Of a stretch of DNA of 32,013 bases, positions 6,965 through 14,926 are shown one piece after another. A program made the translations under genes and the position numbers. Origin of the DNA: a virus; the IMG/VR virus record IMGVR_UViG_3300046530_000039, positions 1 through 32,013 of that record. One strand, written 5' to 3'. Within the stretch, counting starts at the first letter, position 1; each line of letters starts with the position of its first letter. The notes beneath the pieces were generated by a model. It saw only the letters and a list, made by a program, of their open reading frames with translations. It ran no database searches and was not told where the DNA came from.

Positions 6965-8424
6965 TGAGCGACGTCACTTTCACTCGCCCCGAGTACGACG
7001 CGGCGAAAAAACGCTGGCGCTTGGTGCGCGACGTCTGCAAAGGCTCCGAAACCATCAAGGCTGCTGGCGACCGCTACCTACCAAGGCCGAACGCGGCCGA
7101 CACAAGCGAGGACAACAAGCAGCGCTACGAGGCGTACAAGAAGCGGGCGGTGTTCTACAACGCCACCGGCAGAACGAAGCACAGCCTCGTCGGCGCGGTA
7201 TTCCGTACCTGGCCAACGCTTACCGTTCCTGGTGCGCTCGACTACGTGGCCAAGGACATCGACGGCCAAGGCGTGAGCGTTTACCAGCAGTCCCAGTCCG
7301 TGATCGGGCATCTGCTCGAAGTGGGCCGGCACGGGCTGCTGGTGGATTACGCCGCAGTCGAGGCTGGAACGGTCAGCAGAGCAGACGAACTTGCCGGCCG
7401 GGCCCGGGCAAACATTGCCAGCTACAACGCGGAGTCGATCATCAACTGGAAGACTCGCCAGGTCGGCGGTCAGCACCTGCTGAGCCTTGTCGTGCTGCGT
7501 GAGACGGTAGATGTCGACACGGATGATGGCTTCGGTAGTGAGCAGGTTGTTCAGTACCGCGTATTGCGCCTGGATTCTGCCGGGATGTACACGCAAGAAG
7601 TCTGGAGAGAAGGGGCGGGTGAGACTGCTCAGGTTGTTGCACCATTCACGCCGCTCAATGGCTTGGGGCGGCCATGGAAGTTGATCCCGTTCCAGTTCGT
7701 TGGTAGCGAAAACAACGACACCAGCATCGACGATTCACCGCTGTACGACATGGCTGAGATCAACATCGGTCATTACCGGAACAGTGCGGACTACGAAGAG
7801 GCGGCCTACCTGGTTGGGCAGCCGCAGCCGTGGATGTCCGGCCTGAGCGATCAATGGCGCGACCATTTGGAAGAAGAGGGCATCTACCTCGGCTCCCGAG
7901 CGCCTTGGTTGCTCCCCCAAGGCGGCGCCTGCGGAATGATGCAGGCTCAGCCGAACGCACTCGCCAAGGAAGCCATGGACGCGAAGAAGCAGGACATGGT
8001 TTCGCTTGGCGCCCGATTGATTGAGCGTGGCAGCGCGGTGAAGACCGCCACCCAGGCCGACAACGACAGCGCCGCCGAACACAGCGTCCTGTCTCTGGTG
8101 GTCAGCAACGTCAGCGAGGCTTACAGCCAGTGTCTGGCGTGGATGGCCGAGTTCGTGAATGCCGATGGCGAGGTGATCTACAAGCTCAACCAAGACTTCA
8201 GCCAGATCACCCTTGATCCTACGGTTTTGGTTGCGCTGTTCAACGCGGTGCAAGGCGGCAAGTTGCCGGAAGGCGATTTCTGGCAGTACCTGCGCGATCG
8301 CGGCGTGATCAATCCGGAGAAGACGGACGACGAGATCCGGGATGAGCTGGAGGCGCAAAGCACCGGGCCAAGCCTGGATGACGACGAGGTGATCCCGAAT
8401 GGCGGCAAACCAAGCAATCCTTGA
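6964..8424 (+). CDS. Portal protein (DUF4055 family)
   Basis: This 486-residue protein follows TerL, the usual portal slot. The N-terminal stretch (YDAAKKRWRLVRDVCKGSE, then RAVFYNATGRTKHSLVGAVF) is characteristic of the DUF4055 portal family. The portal is the dodecameric ring at the capsid vertex through which DNA is packed and ejected. The C-terminal part is helical and ends in an acidic, low-complexity tail. It overlaps the next gene by 26 bases. Confidence 0.85.
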   Translation: MSDVTFTRPEYDAAKKRWRLVRDVCKGSETIKAAGDRYLPRPNAADTSEDNKQRYEAYKKRAVFYNATGRTKHSLVGAVFRTWPTLTVPGALDYVAKDIDGQGVSVYQQSQSVIGHLLEVGRHGLLVDYAAVEAGTVSRADELAGRARANIASYNAESIINWKTRQVGGQHLLSLVVLRETVDVDTDDGFGSEQVVQYRVLRLDSAGMYTQEVWREGAGETAQVVAPFTPLNGLGRPWKLIPFQFVGSENNDTSIDDSPLYDMAEINIGHYRNSADYEEAAYLVGQPQPWMSGLSDQWRDHLEEEGIYLGSRAPWLLPQGGACGMMQAQPNALAKEAMDAKKQDMVSLGARLIERGSAVKTATQADNDSAAEHSVLSLVVSNVSEAYSQCLAWMAEFVNADGEVIYKLNQDFSQITLDPTVLVALFNAVQGGKLPEGDFWQYLRDRGVINPEKTDDEIRDELEAQSTGPSLDDDEVIPNGGKPSNP

Positions 8425-9484
8425 TGCCACGATCCGGCACGCCGTCTTCCTCGAGCAGCTGAAGTCGGGAGAGGTGGCGAAGTTCGCACCATTCCTGAAA
8501 GAGATCGACCGTTCGATCCGTGAGCGGCTGACCCAGGCGGGTATGACGGATTACACCGTCGCCCGCCTTGAGCGGCTGCTGAGCGAGGTTGACAGCCTGC
8601 TGCTTGGGATCTTCGACCGGTACAGTGAAAAGCTGAACCTTGATCTGGTGGATGTCGCCAACTACGAGGCAGAGTTTGAGGCGACCAGTCTGACCCGGGC
8701 GGCGCCGGTAGGCGTCTCGTTCGATGCTGCGATGCCAGGTGCGGCGGCGATCAGGGCGGCGATCCTCACCAACCCGCTCAGTGTGCGCGGCGCTGATGGC
8801 GGCAAGCTGCTCAAGTCGTTCATCGATGGCTTCACCGCCACCGAGCGGCAGCGCCTCACAGGCGCGATCCGGCAGGGCTTCTTCGAAGGCAAAACCAACT
8901 TCCAGATCATCAAGAACATTCGCGGCACCAAGGCGCTGAAGTACAACGACGGCATCCTGGCTACGACCAACCGGAATGCCGGTTCGATCGTGCGGACGGC
9001 GGTGCAGCACGTCGCGACCCAGGCGCGCATGGAAACGCTGAAAGCGAACTCCGATGTCGTGTCGGCGGTGGAGTGGGTCAGTACGCTGGATTCGAAGACG
9101 ACCAGCCAGTGCAGGACGCTGGATAAACGTCGCTTCAAGCTGACTGAAGGGCCACGACCGCCAATCCACATCAACTGCCGTTCGACGGTGGTGGCGGTGA
9201 CGCGTTTCAGTGCGCTGTTCGCCGAGGGCGCCACGCGGGCATCTATTGGCGATGCTGGCGCGCAGCAGGTGAGGGCAGATCTCAGCTACTACGACTGGCT
9301 CAAGCAACAGCCGGTGGCGTTTCAGGACAAGGCCATTGGCCAGGTTCGGGCGAAGCTATTCCGCGAAGGCGGATTGAGTGTCGAGCGCTTCGCCGAGCTG
9401 CAGCTTGATCGAAACTTTGCACCGCTGACGCTTGCGCAAATGAAAGCTTTGGAACCACTGGCGTTCGCTCGCGCAGGCGTGTGA
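8399..9484 (+). CDS. Minor head protein, SPP1 gp7 / Mu F-like head morphogenesis protein
   Basis: This 361-residue protein starts 26 bases inside the portal gene. The middle region contains the conserved segment of the gp7/MuF family: a helix with R-T-AVQHVATQARMETL, then VEWVSTLDSKTTSQCRTLD, then PPIHINCRSTVVAV (about residues 200-275). Such proteins bind the portal, enter the procapsid and assist head assembly or early ejection steps. The position between portal and scaffold is standard. Confidence 0.9.
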   Translation: MAANQAILDATIRHAVFLEQLKSGEVAKFAPFLKEIDRSIRERLTQAGMTDYTVARLERLLSEVDSLLLGIFDRYSEKLNLDLVDVANYEAEFEATSLTRAAPVGVSFDAAMPGAAAIRAAILTNPLSVRGADGGKLLKSFIDGFTATERQRLTGAIRQGFFEGKTNFQIIKNIRGTKALKYNDGILATTNRNAGSIVRTAVQHVATQARMETLKANSDVVSAVEWVSTLDSKTTSQCRTLDKRRFKLTEGPRPPIHINCRSTVVAVTRFSALFAEGATRASIGDAGAQQVRADLSYYDWLKQQPVAFQDKAIGQVRAKLFREGGLSVERFAELQLDRNFAPLTLAQMKALEPLAFARAGV

Positions 9485-9488
9485 AAGG

Positions 9489-10100
9489 TCAGTCACCGTC
9501 CTTGTCTAGCGGAGACTTGTACCAGAAGTACGGCTTGATGGGATCCTTGACTGCCGGCTTTCCAGCGAGGAACTCTTTTGCTGCTTCAACATTGAAGTCG
9601 AGAGCGTTGACCGGTCGGTAGAAATCGAACTTCCGTTTTGTGGGAACGAATATCCCAGTGCTCACCAAGGCGTTCACCACTTCTGTAGTTGCCTGCATGG
9701 TGTTGCGGTACGGTGAATTTTTTGAAAGAAATTTCGCTCGAATGAGCGGGTCCAGCGACCCTAGCTGCCGAGCGTCGAAATTGGCCAGGGCCTGCGTGCG
9801 CATGTTTACTGGAAAACTCTCGCCGTACTCTTTTCGCACTTCGTCGAGGTCGTCGTCGGCGCCCATGCTCACTTGGTGCGTCCGGACACAGTAGTCAACG
9901 AGTCGGACGAGATCAATGTGCTCGCCTGGTGCGTGGGGTAGTGAAATGCGTAGCCCGTCCTCCGACAGAAGGCTGCCTCCTGTCGAAGCTGTCCGAGTCT
10001 CATTCATCTGTTTCTGAAGCATCAGGTATTCCTCATATGGGATCAAAGCAAACAGTGGTTTGCCTTCTTGATCGGTGATTATTTGGTGTTTTTTGTTCAT
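9489..10100 (-). CDS. Reverse-strand cargo protein with an antitoxin-like N-terminus
   Basis: A 203-residue protein on the reverse strand separates two late head genes. I choose the ATG at 10100, giving MNKKHQIITDQEGKPLFAL; a longer frame exists, but its extra N-terminus would be encoded over the promoter and operator described below. The first ~35 residues (IITDQEGKPLFALIPYEEYL) resemble the N-terminal strand-helix found in Phd/YefM-like and HigA-type antitoxins. The rest (e.g. PVNMRTQALANFDARQLGSL) belongs to no family I know and holds no clear helix-turn-helix. It ends 4 bases after the forward gene. It is most likely expressed in the lysogen: immunity, anti-phage or regulatory roles are possible but unproven. 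Confidence 0.6.
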   Translation of the reverse strand: MNKKHQIITDQEGKPLFALIPYEEYLMLQKQMNETRTASTGGSLLSEDGLRISLPHAPGEHIDLVRLVDYCVRTHQVSMGADDDLDEVRKEYGESFPVNMRTQALANFDARQLGSLDPLIRAKFLSKNSPYRNTMQATTEVVNALVSTGIFVPTKRKFDFYRPVNALDFNVEAAKEFLAGKPAVKDPIKPYFWYKSPLDKDGD

Positions 10101-10110
10101 GTTGCGCTCT

Positions 10111-10130
10111 TTTTCATTTTGAAATGAAAA
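10111..10130. promoter_or_regulatory. Palindromic operator candidate
   Basis: TTTTCATTTTGAAATGAAAA is a near-perfect palindrome (arms TTTTCATT/AATGAAAA around TTGA). It lies between the -10 box and the start codon of the reverse-strand gene, so a bound protein would block its transcription. Autoregulation by that gene's antitoxin-like product is a reasonable guess. Confidence 0.5.
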
Positions 10131-10156
10131 TATAAACGAAATAAACCAAATTTCAA
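10129..10156 (-). promoter_or_regulatory. Sigma-70 promoter of the reverse-strand cargo gene
   Basis: On the reverse strand, TTGAAA (10151-10156) and TATATT (10129-10134) are 16 bases apart, in an AT-rich patch unlike the surrounding phage DNA. Transcription would start about 25-30 bases before the ATG at 10100. Confidence 0.6.
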
Positions 10157-10215
10157 AGCTCATTTTTCCCCGGTTGACCGGGACTTTCACATCCGCAGGC
10201 AGGGCCTGCACCTAC

Positions 10216-10228
10216 GTCTCTGGGAGAC
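10216..10228 (+). promoter_or_regulatory. Hairpin over the scaffold gene's ribosome binding site
   Basis: GTCTC-TGG-GAGAC forms a 5-bp stem that includes the GGGAGA ribosome binding site of the scaffold gene starting at 10234. Just upstream, GCAGGC-AGG-GCCTGC (about 10195-10209) can also fold. The pair may modulate scaffold translation or mRNA stability. Confidence 0.35.
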
Positions 10229-10233
10229 AACCA

Positions 10234-10941
10234 ATGCTGAAATTCCAACTGGATACCCTGGAAGGGGTAGATGAAGCCGTGCGCGCTCTTTACACCGAGA
10301 AGGACGGCAAGTTCGTACTCGGCATTGAAGGTCTGCCGCAGCAAGAAGATGTATCCGGCCTGAAGGCCAAGGTTGATGAGCTGCTCGGCGAGAAGAAAGC
10401 CGCCGAGAAGAAGGCGCGCGAAGCTGAAGATGCAGCGCGCCTTGAGCGTGAAGAAGCCGCTCGCAAGTCCGGCAACGTCGAAGAGCTCGAGCGTTCCTGG
10501 ACTGAAAAATTTACCCGCCGCGAAGCTGAGCTGAACGGCATGTTGGAACAGGAGCGTGGAACGCTGAGCGGGCAGATCCGGGATCTGACTGTTGGCCGTA
10601 CCGCTACTGATATCGCATCTGCCTTGGCTGTTCAAGGCAGCGCAAAAGCCCTGTTGCCGCACATCGAACGCCGTCTGAGCGTCGAGCAGCGCGACGGGAA
10701 GCCTGTTGTGGTCGTCCTCGACGCACAGGGCAAACTCTCGGCGGCAACGCTGGATGAGTTGAAAGCAGAAATCGCGAATGACGCGGCGTTCGCACCGCTT
10801 ATCGCGGGCAGTAAAGCATCTGGCGGCGGGGCCGGCGGTGCAGGTGGTGGGGGCGGGGCCCCGAAAGGAAAAATCGGCGGTACCAAAGAGGAACGCACGG
10901 CTGCAATCGCAAGCCGGTTCCCAGATCTCCCTCAATCGTAA
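10234..10941 (+). CDS. Head scaffold protein
   Basis: This 235-residue protein is placed just before the major capsid gene. The start at 10234 has GGGAGA upstream; the longer frame beginning at 10174 has no support. The N-terminus (MLKFQLDTLEGVDEAVRALY) and the long charged coiled coil at about residues 45-110 (EKKAAEKKAREAEDAARLER) are typical of phage scaffolding or minor head proteins (GPO/gp20-like). A Gly-rich linker precedes a short basic C-terminal tail, the usual capsid-contact element. It guides procapsid assembly and then leaves the head. Confidence 0.8.
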   Translation: MLKFQLDTLEGVDEAVRALYTEKDGKFVLGIEGLPQQEDVSGLKAKVDELLGEKKAAEKKAREAEDAARLEREEAARKSGNVEELERSWTEKFTRREAELNGMLEQERGTLSGQIRDLTVGRTATDIASALAVQGSAKALLPHIERRLSVEQRDGKPVVVVLDAQGKLSAATLDELKAEIANDAAFAPLIAGSKASGGGAGGAGGGGGAPKGKIGGTKEERTAAIASRFPDLPQS

Positions 10942-10952
10942 GGAAATAACTC

Positions 10953-11921
10953 ATGTCCCTGTCGCAAATGCAGGTTTTCAACGAATACATCATGCCGGCG
11001 ACTCTCGAGACGCTGGATCAGTACCTGGCCGCTTTCAACGCTGCGAGTCGCGGCGCTATCGTGCTGTCCCCGGACGGCTTCACTGGCGACTTCCTCCAAG
11101 AGTCGTTCTTCCAGACCCTGGCTGCTGCTCAGCGCCGCGTGGACCGCTACAGCGCCAACGCCGCCGTTGCTGCCACCGACCTGACCGAGCTGAAGAACAC
11201 TTCGGTTAAAGTCGCCGGCGGCTTCGGCCCGATCCGCTACGAGCCATCGCAGATGACCTGGCTGGAGCGCCCAACCGCGCAAGGTATCGAAGTCGCGAGC
11301 CGTGCATTTGCTGAAATCCTGCTGAAGGACCAGTTGAACACTGCGATCGCGGCATTGGTTGCAGCAATCACCGCCCAAGCCTCCGCGGTCAACGATGTGT
11401 CGGCGACCGCAGGCATCACCTACGCCGGCCTGAACAACGCGCATGCGAAGTTCGGCGACGCCAGTCAGAACTTGGTCACCCAGGTGATGCAGGGCACCAG
11501 TTACCACAAGCTGGTCGGCCAGAACCTGGCGAACCAGCAGCAGCTGTTCCAAGCGGGCAACGTTCGTGTGGTGGATATCCTCGGAAAGATCTCCGTTGTG
11601 ACGGATGCCCCGGCGCTGATGCAGGCCGGCACTCCGAACAAGGAAATCATCCTGTCTCTGGTGCAGGGTGCTGCGTTGGTGCACGACGGTCGCGACATCA
11701 TCAGTAACGTCCAGACCACCAACGGCAAGGAGCGCATCGAAACCACGCTCCAGACCGACTACACCTTCGGCCTGGGCCTGAAGGGTTACACCTGGGACAC
11801 CACCACCGGCGGCAAGTCTCCGACCGACGCCGAGCTGGCGACCGGTACCAACTGGGACAAGACTGCTACCAGCATCAAGCACACCGCCGGTGTGGCTCTG
11901 ATCGGTGATGCCTCCAAGTAA
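10953..11921 (+). CDS. Major capsid protein
   Basis: This 322-residue protein follows the scaffold after 11 bases with an AAGGA ribosome binding site. Codon use is strongly biased toward common codons, as expected for the most abundant virion protein. The sequence is rich in Ala, Thr and Gln and has the size expected for an HK97-fold coat subunit. Segments such as GFGPIRYEPSQMTWLERPTA and NGKERIETTLQTDYTFGLGL fit coat proteins found after DUF4055 portals. There is no N-terminal delta-domain or protease gene nearby, consistent with a separate scaffold. Confidence 0.85.
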   Translation: MSLSQMQVFNEYIMPATLETLDQYLAAFNAASRGAIVLSPDGFTGDFLQESFFQTLAAAQRRVDRYSANAAVAATDLTELKNTSVKVAGGFGPIRYEPSQMTWLERPTAQGIEVASRAFAEILLKDQLNTAIAALVAAITAQASAVNDVSATAGITYAGLNNAHAKFGDASQNLVTQVMQGTSYHKLVGQNLANQQQLFQAGNVRVVDILGKISVVTDAPALMQAGTPNKEIILSLVQGAALVHDGRDIISNVQTTNGKERIETTLQTDYTFGLGLKGYTWDTTTGGKSPTDAELATGTNWDKTATSIKHTAGVALIGDASK

Positions 11922-11971
11922 CCCCTGAATGTTGAGCCGGGCGGTGTGCTCGGCTCGACGAGGTAATGATC

Positions 11972-12556
11972 ATGAGCAACAAAAACATCTGGTACTTGCC
12001 CGGTCCATTCCACCAATATCAGGAAGATGTGAAGGCGCTGGCCAAGCAAAACGGCCTGCGCATTGTTGACGCGAACGCTACTGAAAGCCGTGACGACGAG
12101 GCTGAGGATGTGCCAGAAGTGACGGTGCGACAGGTTGATTCGGCGTCGGTGCTGTTGATCGCCGATAGCGGTGATTTTGACGGCGCTGCGTTGCAGGAGC
12201 TGATTGGCAAGCTGAATGCAGAGCGCGACAGCATCGTGTTGCTGATCGAAGCCGCCGAAGGTCTGACTGAACTGGAGCACCCTGGCGCCGGCGAACTACC
12301 GATTCGCTTGTTCGGTGCGCTGAAAGCCATTCACGAAGGTTTTGAAACGCTCGCAGGTGAACGTGACAACCTGACTGGTGAGGTTGAATCGCTCCGTGCT
12401 GAAGTCGCACGCCTCAAGGCGGTAGCGGACCCGGTCGACAATGCCGAGAAGATCGCGAGCCTCAAAGCGCTACTCGACGCTGCCAACGTGACGTATCGGG
12501 CGAATGCTTCGGTAGAATCGCTGGAAAAGGCAGTTGCTGATCTTCAGCAGGCGTAA
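11972..12556 (+). CDS. Hypothetical head-region protein with coiled coil
   Basis: This 194-residue protein lies between the capsid and connector genes. I prefer the second ATG (11972) because GAGG lies 8 bases before it but only 2 before the first (11966). The N-terminus (YLPGPFHQYQEDVKALAKQN) recurs in proteins at this place in related prophages as I remember them. A coiled coil spans about residues 118-150 (ERDNLTGEVESLRAEVARLK). The last ~35 residues (IASLKALLDAANVTYRANAS) look like a small helix-extended-helix DNA-binding or SAP-like element. A role in head completion or stabilisation is a guess. Confidence 0.6.
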   Translation: MSNKNIWYLPGPFHQYQEDVKALAKQNGLRIVDANATESRDDEAEDVPEVTVRQVDSASVLLIADSGDFDGAALQELIGKLNAERDSIVLLIEAAEGLTELEHPGAGELPIRLFGALKAIHEGFETLAGERDNLTGEVESLRAEVARLKAVADPVDNAEKIASLKALLDAANVTYRANASVESLEKAVADLQQA

Positions 12557-12613
12557 TAATCCGGGTGCCCGTCAATGCGGCGCCCGATCCAGAACACCAC
12601 AGCGAGCTGATTC

Positions 12614-13117
12614 ATGACTCTCATCATTGAGGATGGTGCCGGCAAGCCTGACGCCGAAAGCTATGCATCCGCCGAGGACCTGGCTGTGTACGCCGTGAAG
12701 TTCGGTGTGGTCATCCCGGCAGATGTGCCAGCACAGGAAGCGCTGCTGCGCCGGGCCGCGCTGGCGATGGACGGCATGACGTGGAAGGGGCGAAAGTCCA
12801 ACAGCGAACAGGCCCTGTCCTGGCCGCGCCGAGGCGTTGAGTTGGACTACGAAATCAAGCCTGACAACTACCTGCCGGCTCGAATCCAGTACGGCCAGAT
12901 GGCGCTGGCTGCCGAGATCCACACGGACGACGTCGACCCGATCGAGAAGCGCAAAGGTGCGGTAACGCTGGAACGTGTCGAAGGTGCGGTAACTCGCGAG
13001 TACGCCACGATCTCTAACACCAGCGGCCGCCTGTTGCCGGCGGCCCCGGATCGGCCGAGCGCAACGCAGTTTGCTGACTACCTGCAGAAGCGTGGGCTAT
13101 TCGCTGTTAGAGCCTAA
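12614..13117 (+). CDS. Head-tail connector protein (DnaT-like, DnaT_2 family)
   Basis: This 167-residue protein contains the pattern of the family misleadingly called 'putative DnaT-like ssDNA-binding protein': ESYASAEDLAVYAVKFG, then LLRRAALAMDGMTWKGRKSN, then SWPRRGVELDYEIKPDN. In phage genomes these proteins occur just after the capsid gene and act as head-tail adaptors (gp6/gp15-like) joining the portal to the neck. Position and length fit. A reverse-strand gene follows immediately. Confidence 0.8.
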   Translation: MTLIIEDGAGKPDAESYASAEDLAVYAVKFGVVIPADVPAQEALLRRAALAMDGMTWKGRKSNSEQALSWPRRGVELDYEIKPDNYLPARIQYGQMALAAEIHTDDVDPIEKRKGAVTLERVEGAVTREYATISNTSGRLLPAAPDRPSATQFADYLQKRGLFAVRA

Positions 13118-13118
13118 G

Positions 13119-13388
13119 TCACATCGTCTTGAGCAGGCGTTCAAGATAGTTTTGATCAAGAGCGTCTGATGACCAAGAACCATGCACAGTGGATTCCAAT
13201 ATAAAAGCGCTCGCAATTGGGGTTTCCCCGTGGAGCCGAATTTGCTCTGTGACATTTGCATCGGTCCACTGGTTAGCATCTCGGCCAATGTATTTTTGAC
13301 ACACAAAAGTTGTCAGGTGCGTTTTAACGTAGATATCTGTTTTTTCCTGAGTTTGTAATAGCGTATTTACCTGCTTTGGCGACTTCAT
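13119..13388 (-). CDS. Small reverse-strand cargo protein in the neck module
   Basis: This 89-residue protein is encoded against the late operon, in DNA clearly richer in A and T than both neighbours. The ATG at 13388 has GGAG 7 bases upstream. On the reverse strand TTATAG, with a poor -35 (TAGACC, 17 bases away), could be its promoter. The product is soluble; its N-terminus (MKSPKQVNTLLQTQEKTDIY) and middle (FVCQKYIGRDANQWTDANV) match no family I know. It ends 2 bases from the connector gene. A lysogen-expressed accessory role is inferred from orientation and base composition. Confidence 0.5.
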   Translation of the reverse strand: MKSPKQVNTLLQTQEKTDIYVKTHLTTFVCQKYIGRDANQWTDANVTEQIRLHGETPIASAFILESTVHGSWSSDALDQNYLERLLKTM

Positions 13389-13481
13389 GAGCTCACTCCA
13401 TTGATTTAGAAAGCGCTCTATAACCCGAATTTTGGCTCTAGGTCTACCATCGGAGCTTGTTAATATATTGACGGAGGATCA

Positions 13482-13850
13482 ATGGCCTTCTACGACGAAA
13501 TGGCCTTGATGGCTCTGGAGATGATCACAGAGTTCGGCCAACCCGCAATCATCACCAAGACCGAACCGGGTGAGTACGACCCTGAGACCGGAGGCGACAC
13601 GCGGGGCGCTACCATTGAACAGACCGCCCAAGGCATCCTGCTCGACTTCACCGGTCAGGAATTCCAGAACAACAGCCTCATCAAGCAGGGCGACAAGAAG
13701 CTCAAGCTCGCCGCGCAGGGCCTGGAGTGGGTTCCGGATATGCTGAACAAGGTGATCATTCAGGGGCGCACCTGGTCAATTGTGCCGCCGTTGAAAGAGG
13801 TGAATCCCGCCGGGACGCCGATCCTTTATGAATTCCAGGTGAGGTCATGA
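13482..13850 (+). CDS. Head-closure / neck protein
   Basis: This 122-residue protein has a strong ribosome binding site (ACGGAGG). It is all-beta in character: ITKTEPGEYDPETGGDTRGA, then LIKQGDKKLKLAAQGL, ending in a beta-strand segment with TPILYEFQVRS. This resembles head-closure proteins (SPP1 gp16 / lambda FII-like) that plug the connector after packaging. It overlaps the next gene by 4 bases, and order (connector, closure, gp10-like, tail terminator) supports the call. Confidence 0.65.
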   Translation: MAFYDEMALMALEMITEFGQPAIITKTEPGEYDPETGGDTRGATIEQTAQGILLDFTGQEFQNNSLIKQGDKKLKLAAQGLEWVPDMLNKVIIQGRTWSIVPPLKEVNPAGTPILYEFQVRS

Positions 13851-14443
13851 GCCGGGTAGGCGCCGGTCAATCCGGCAGTTTCGCATTGAGCCTCGCTGAG
13901 TTCGCGGCCCAGACCAGCGAAGCCATCGACGCCAGTGTGCGCGAGATCATTATCGAGGTCGGCAGCAGCCTGATCCGAATGTCCCCCGTGGGCAACCCGG
14001 AGATCTGGGCGCAGAACGCAGTGGCCACCCAGTACAACAAGGCGGTCGACGAACACAACAGCGCGCTGCGCAGCGATCCGGCCAACCTCACCAAGGGCGG
14101 CAGGCTCAAGAAAGGCCGCAAGCTCAACGACGGCATGGACATCAAGGCGCCCGAAAGCTACGTCGGCGGCCGGTTCCGTGCGAACTGGCACATCTCGCTC
14201 GGTGTGGTCGAAACCGTCACCTTCGACGAGGTTGACCCGGGCGGCGCCGAAACAACAGCGGCGCTGGTTGCCGCGATGAGCGATTTCACCGCCGGCCAGA
14301 TGGCTTACATCATCAACAACTTGCCCTACGCGATTCCGCTGGAGTTCGGCCATTCCACCCAGGCACCCGGCGGCATGGTCCGGGTAACCGTGGCTCGCTT
14401 CCAGCAAATCGTGCTGGAGGCCATCAGGAACAACCAGGTATGA
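13847..14443 (+). CDS. HK97 gp10-like neck / tail-completion protein
   Basis: This 198-residue protein starts in an ATGA overlap. The C-terminal motif NNLPYAIPLEFGHSTQAPGG followed by MVRVTVARFQ is the hallmark of the HK97 gp10-like family (Y-x-x-x-x-E-x-G in the neck protein that joins head and tail). A basic insertion (KGGRLKKGRKLN) sits in the middle. It overlaps the tail terminator gene by 4 bases. Confidence 0.8.
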   Translation: MSRVGAGQSGSFALSLAEFAAQTSEAIDASVREIIIEVGSSLIRMSPVGNPEIWAQNAVATQYNKAVDEHNSALRSDPANLTKGGRLKKGRKLNDGMDIKAPESYVGGRFRANWHISLGVVETVTFDEVDPGGAETTAALVAAMSDFTAGQMAYIINNLPYAIPLEFGHSTQAPGGMVRVTVARFQQIVLEAIRNNQV

Positions 14444-14856
14444 GTCACGCAATCATCGCTTCGATCTATGAGGCAAAGCTCATCGCCTGGAACGCTGCCA
14501 GGTCGGAGAAGTTGAAGATCGTCTTCGAGAACATGGCCTATACGCCGGTAGCGGATGAAACCTATCTGCGAGCGTTCACGATCCCGGGCGATACCGCGAG
14601 CAACACACTCGGCGGCGATCATCGGCTGTTTACCGGCGTGTTTCAGGTAAGCGTTATTGCGCCGGCCGGTACCGGCAAAACGAAGACGAATCCAATCGTC
14701 GATGAACTGACAGGCCTGTTCCCTCTGTACGTTCGGGACACGAAAGGGGGTGTGACTGTGGTGACCATGTCGCCAGTTGATCCAGGCCCAGGCATCACCG
14801 GCGATTCCGCGTACACCGTCCCGGTCTCGTTCACCTATCGAGCCGACACCAACTAA
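14440..14856 (+). CDS. Tail terminator protein (DUF4128)
   Basis: This 138-residue protein lies just before the major tail protein, the slot of lambda gpU. The segment AYTPVADETYLRAFTIPGDT, followed by LFTGVFQVSVIAPAGTGKTK, is characteristic of DUF4128, which caps the tail tube and fixes its length. It is coupled to the preceding gene by ATGA. An intrinsic terminator-like hairpin follows. Confidence 0.8.
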   Translation: MSHAIIASIYEAKLIAWNAARSEKLKIVFENMAYTPVADETYLRAFTIPGDTASNTLGGDHRLFTGVFQVSVIAPAGTGKTKTNPIVDELTGLFPLYVRDTKGGVTVVTMSPVDPGPGITGDSAYTVPVSFTYRADTN

Positions 14857-14878
14857 TCCGCCCATTGGGCAAACCCAG

Positions 14879-14901
14879 AACCCGCCATCGAGCGGGTTTT
14901 G
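14879..14901 (+). terminator. Intrinsic terminator or attenuator before the major tail gene
   Basis: AACCCGC (14879-14885) pairs with GCGGGTT (14892-14898) around a 6-base loop, followed by T residues. It lies inside the late operon, so it must be read through for tail synthesis; it may serve to adjust transcript levels or be overridden by antitermination. Confidence 0.65.
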
Positions 14902-14926
14902 TCATTTCTGAAAAGGGGAATCACCC

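Noticed and set aside
10174-10233. Upstream extension of the scaffold gene to 10174
   Set aside because: The stretch overlaps the hairpin leader and has no ribosome binding site; GGGAGA precedes the ATG at 10234.
12560-12595. Hairpin after the coiled-coil head gene as a terminator
   Set aside because: A GC stem can form but no T tract follows, so it does not meet the standard for an intrinsic terminator.
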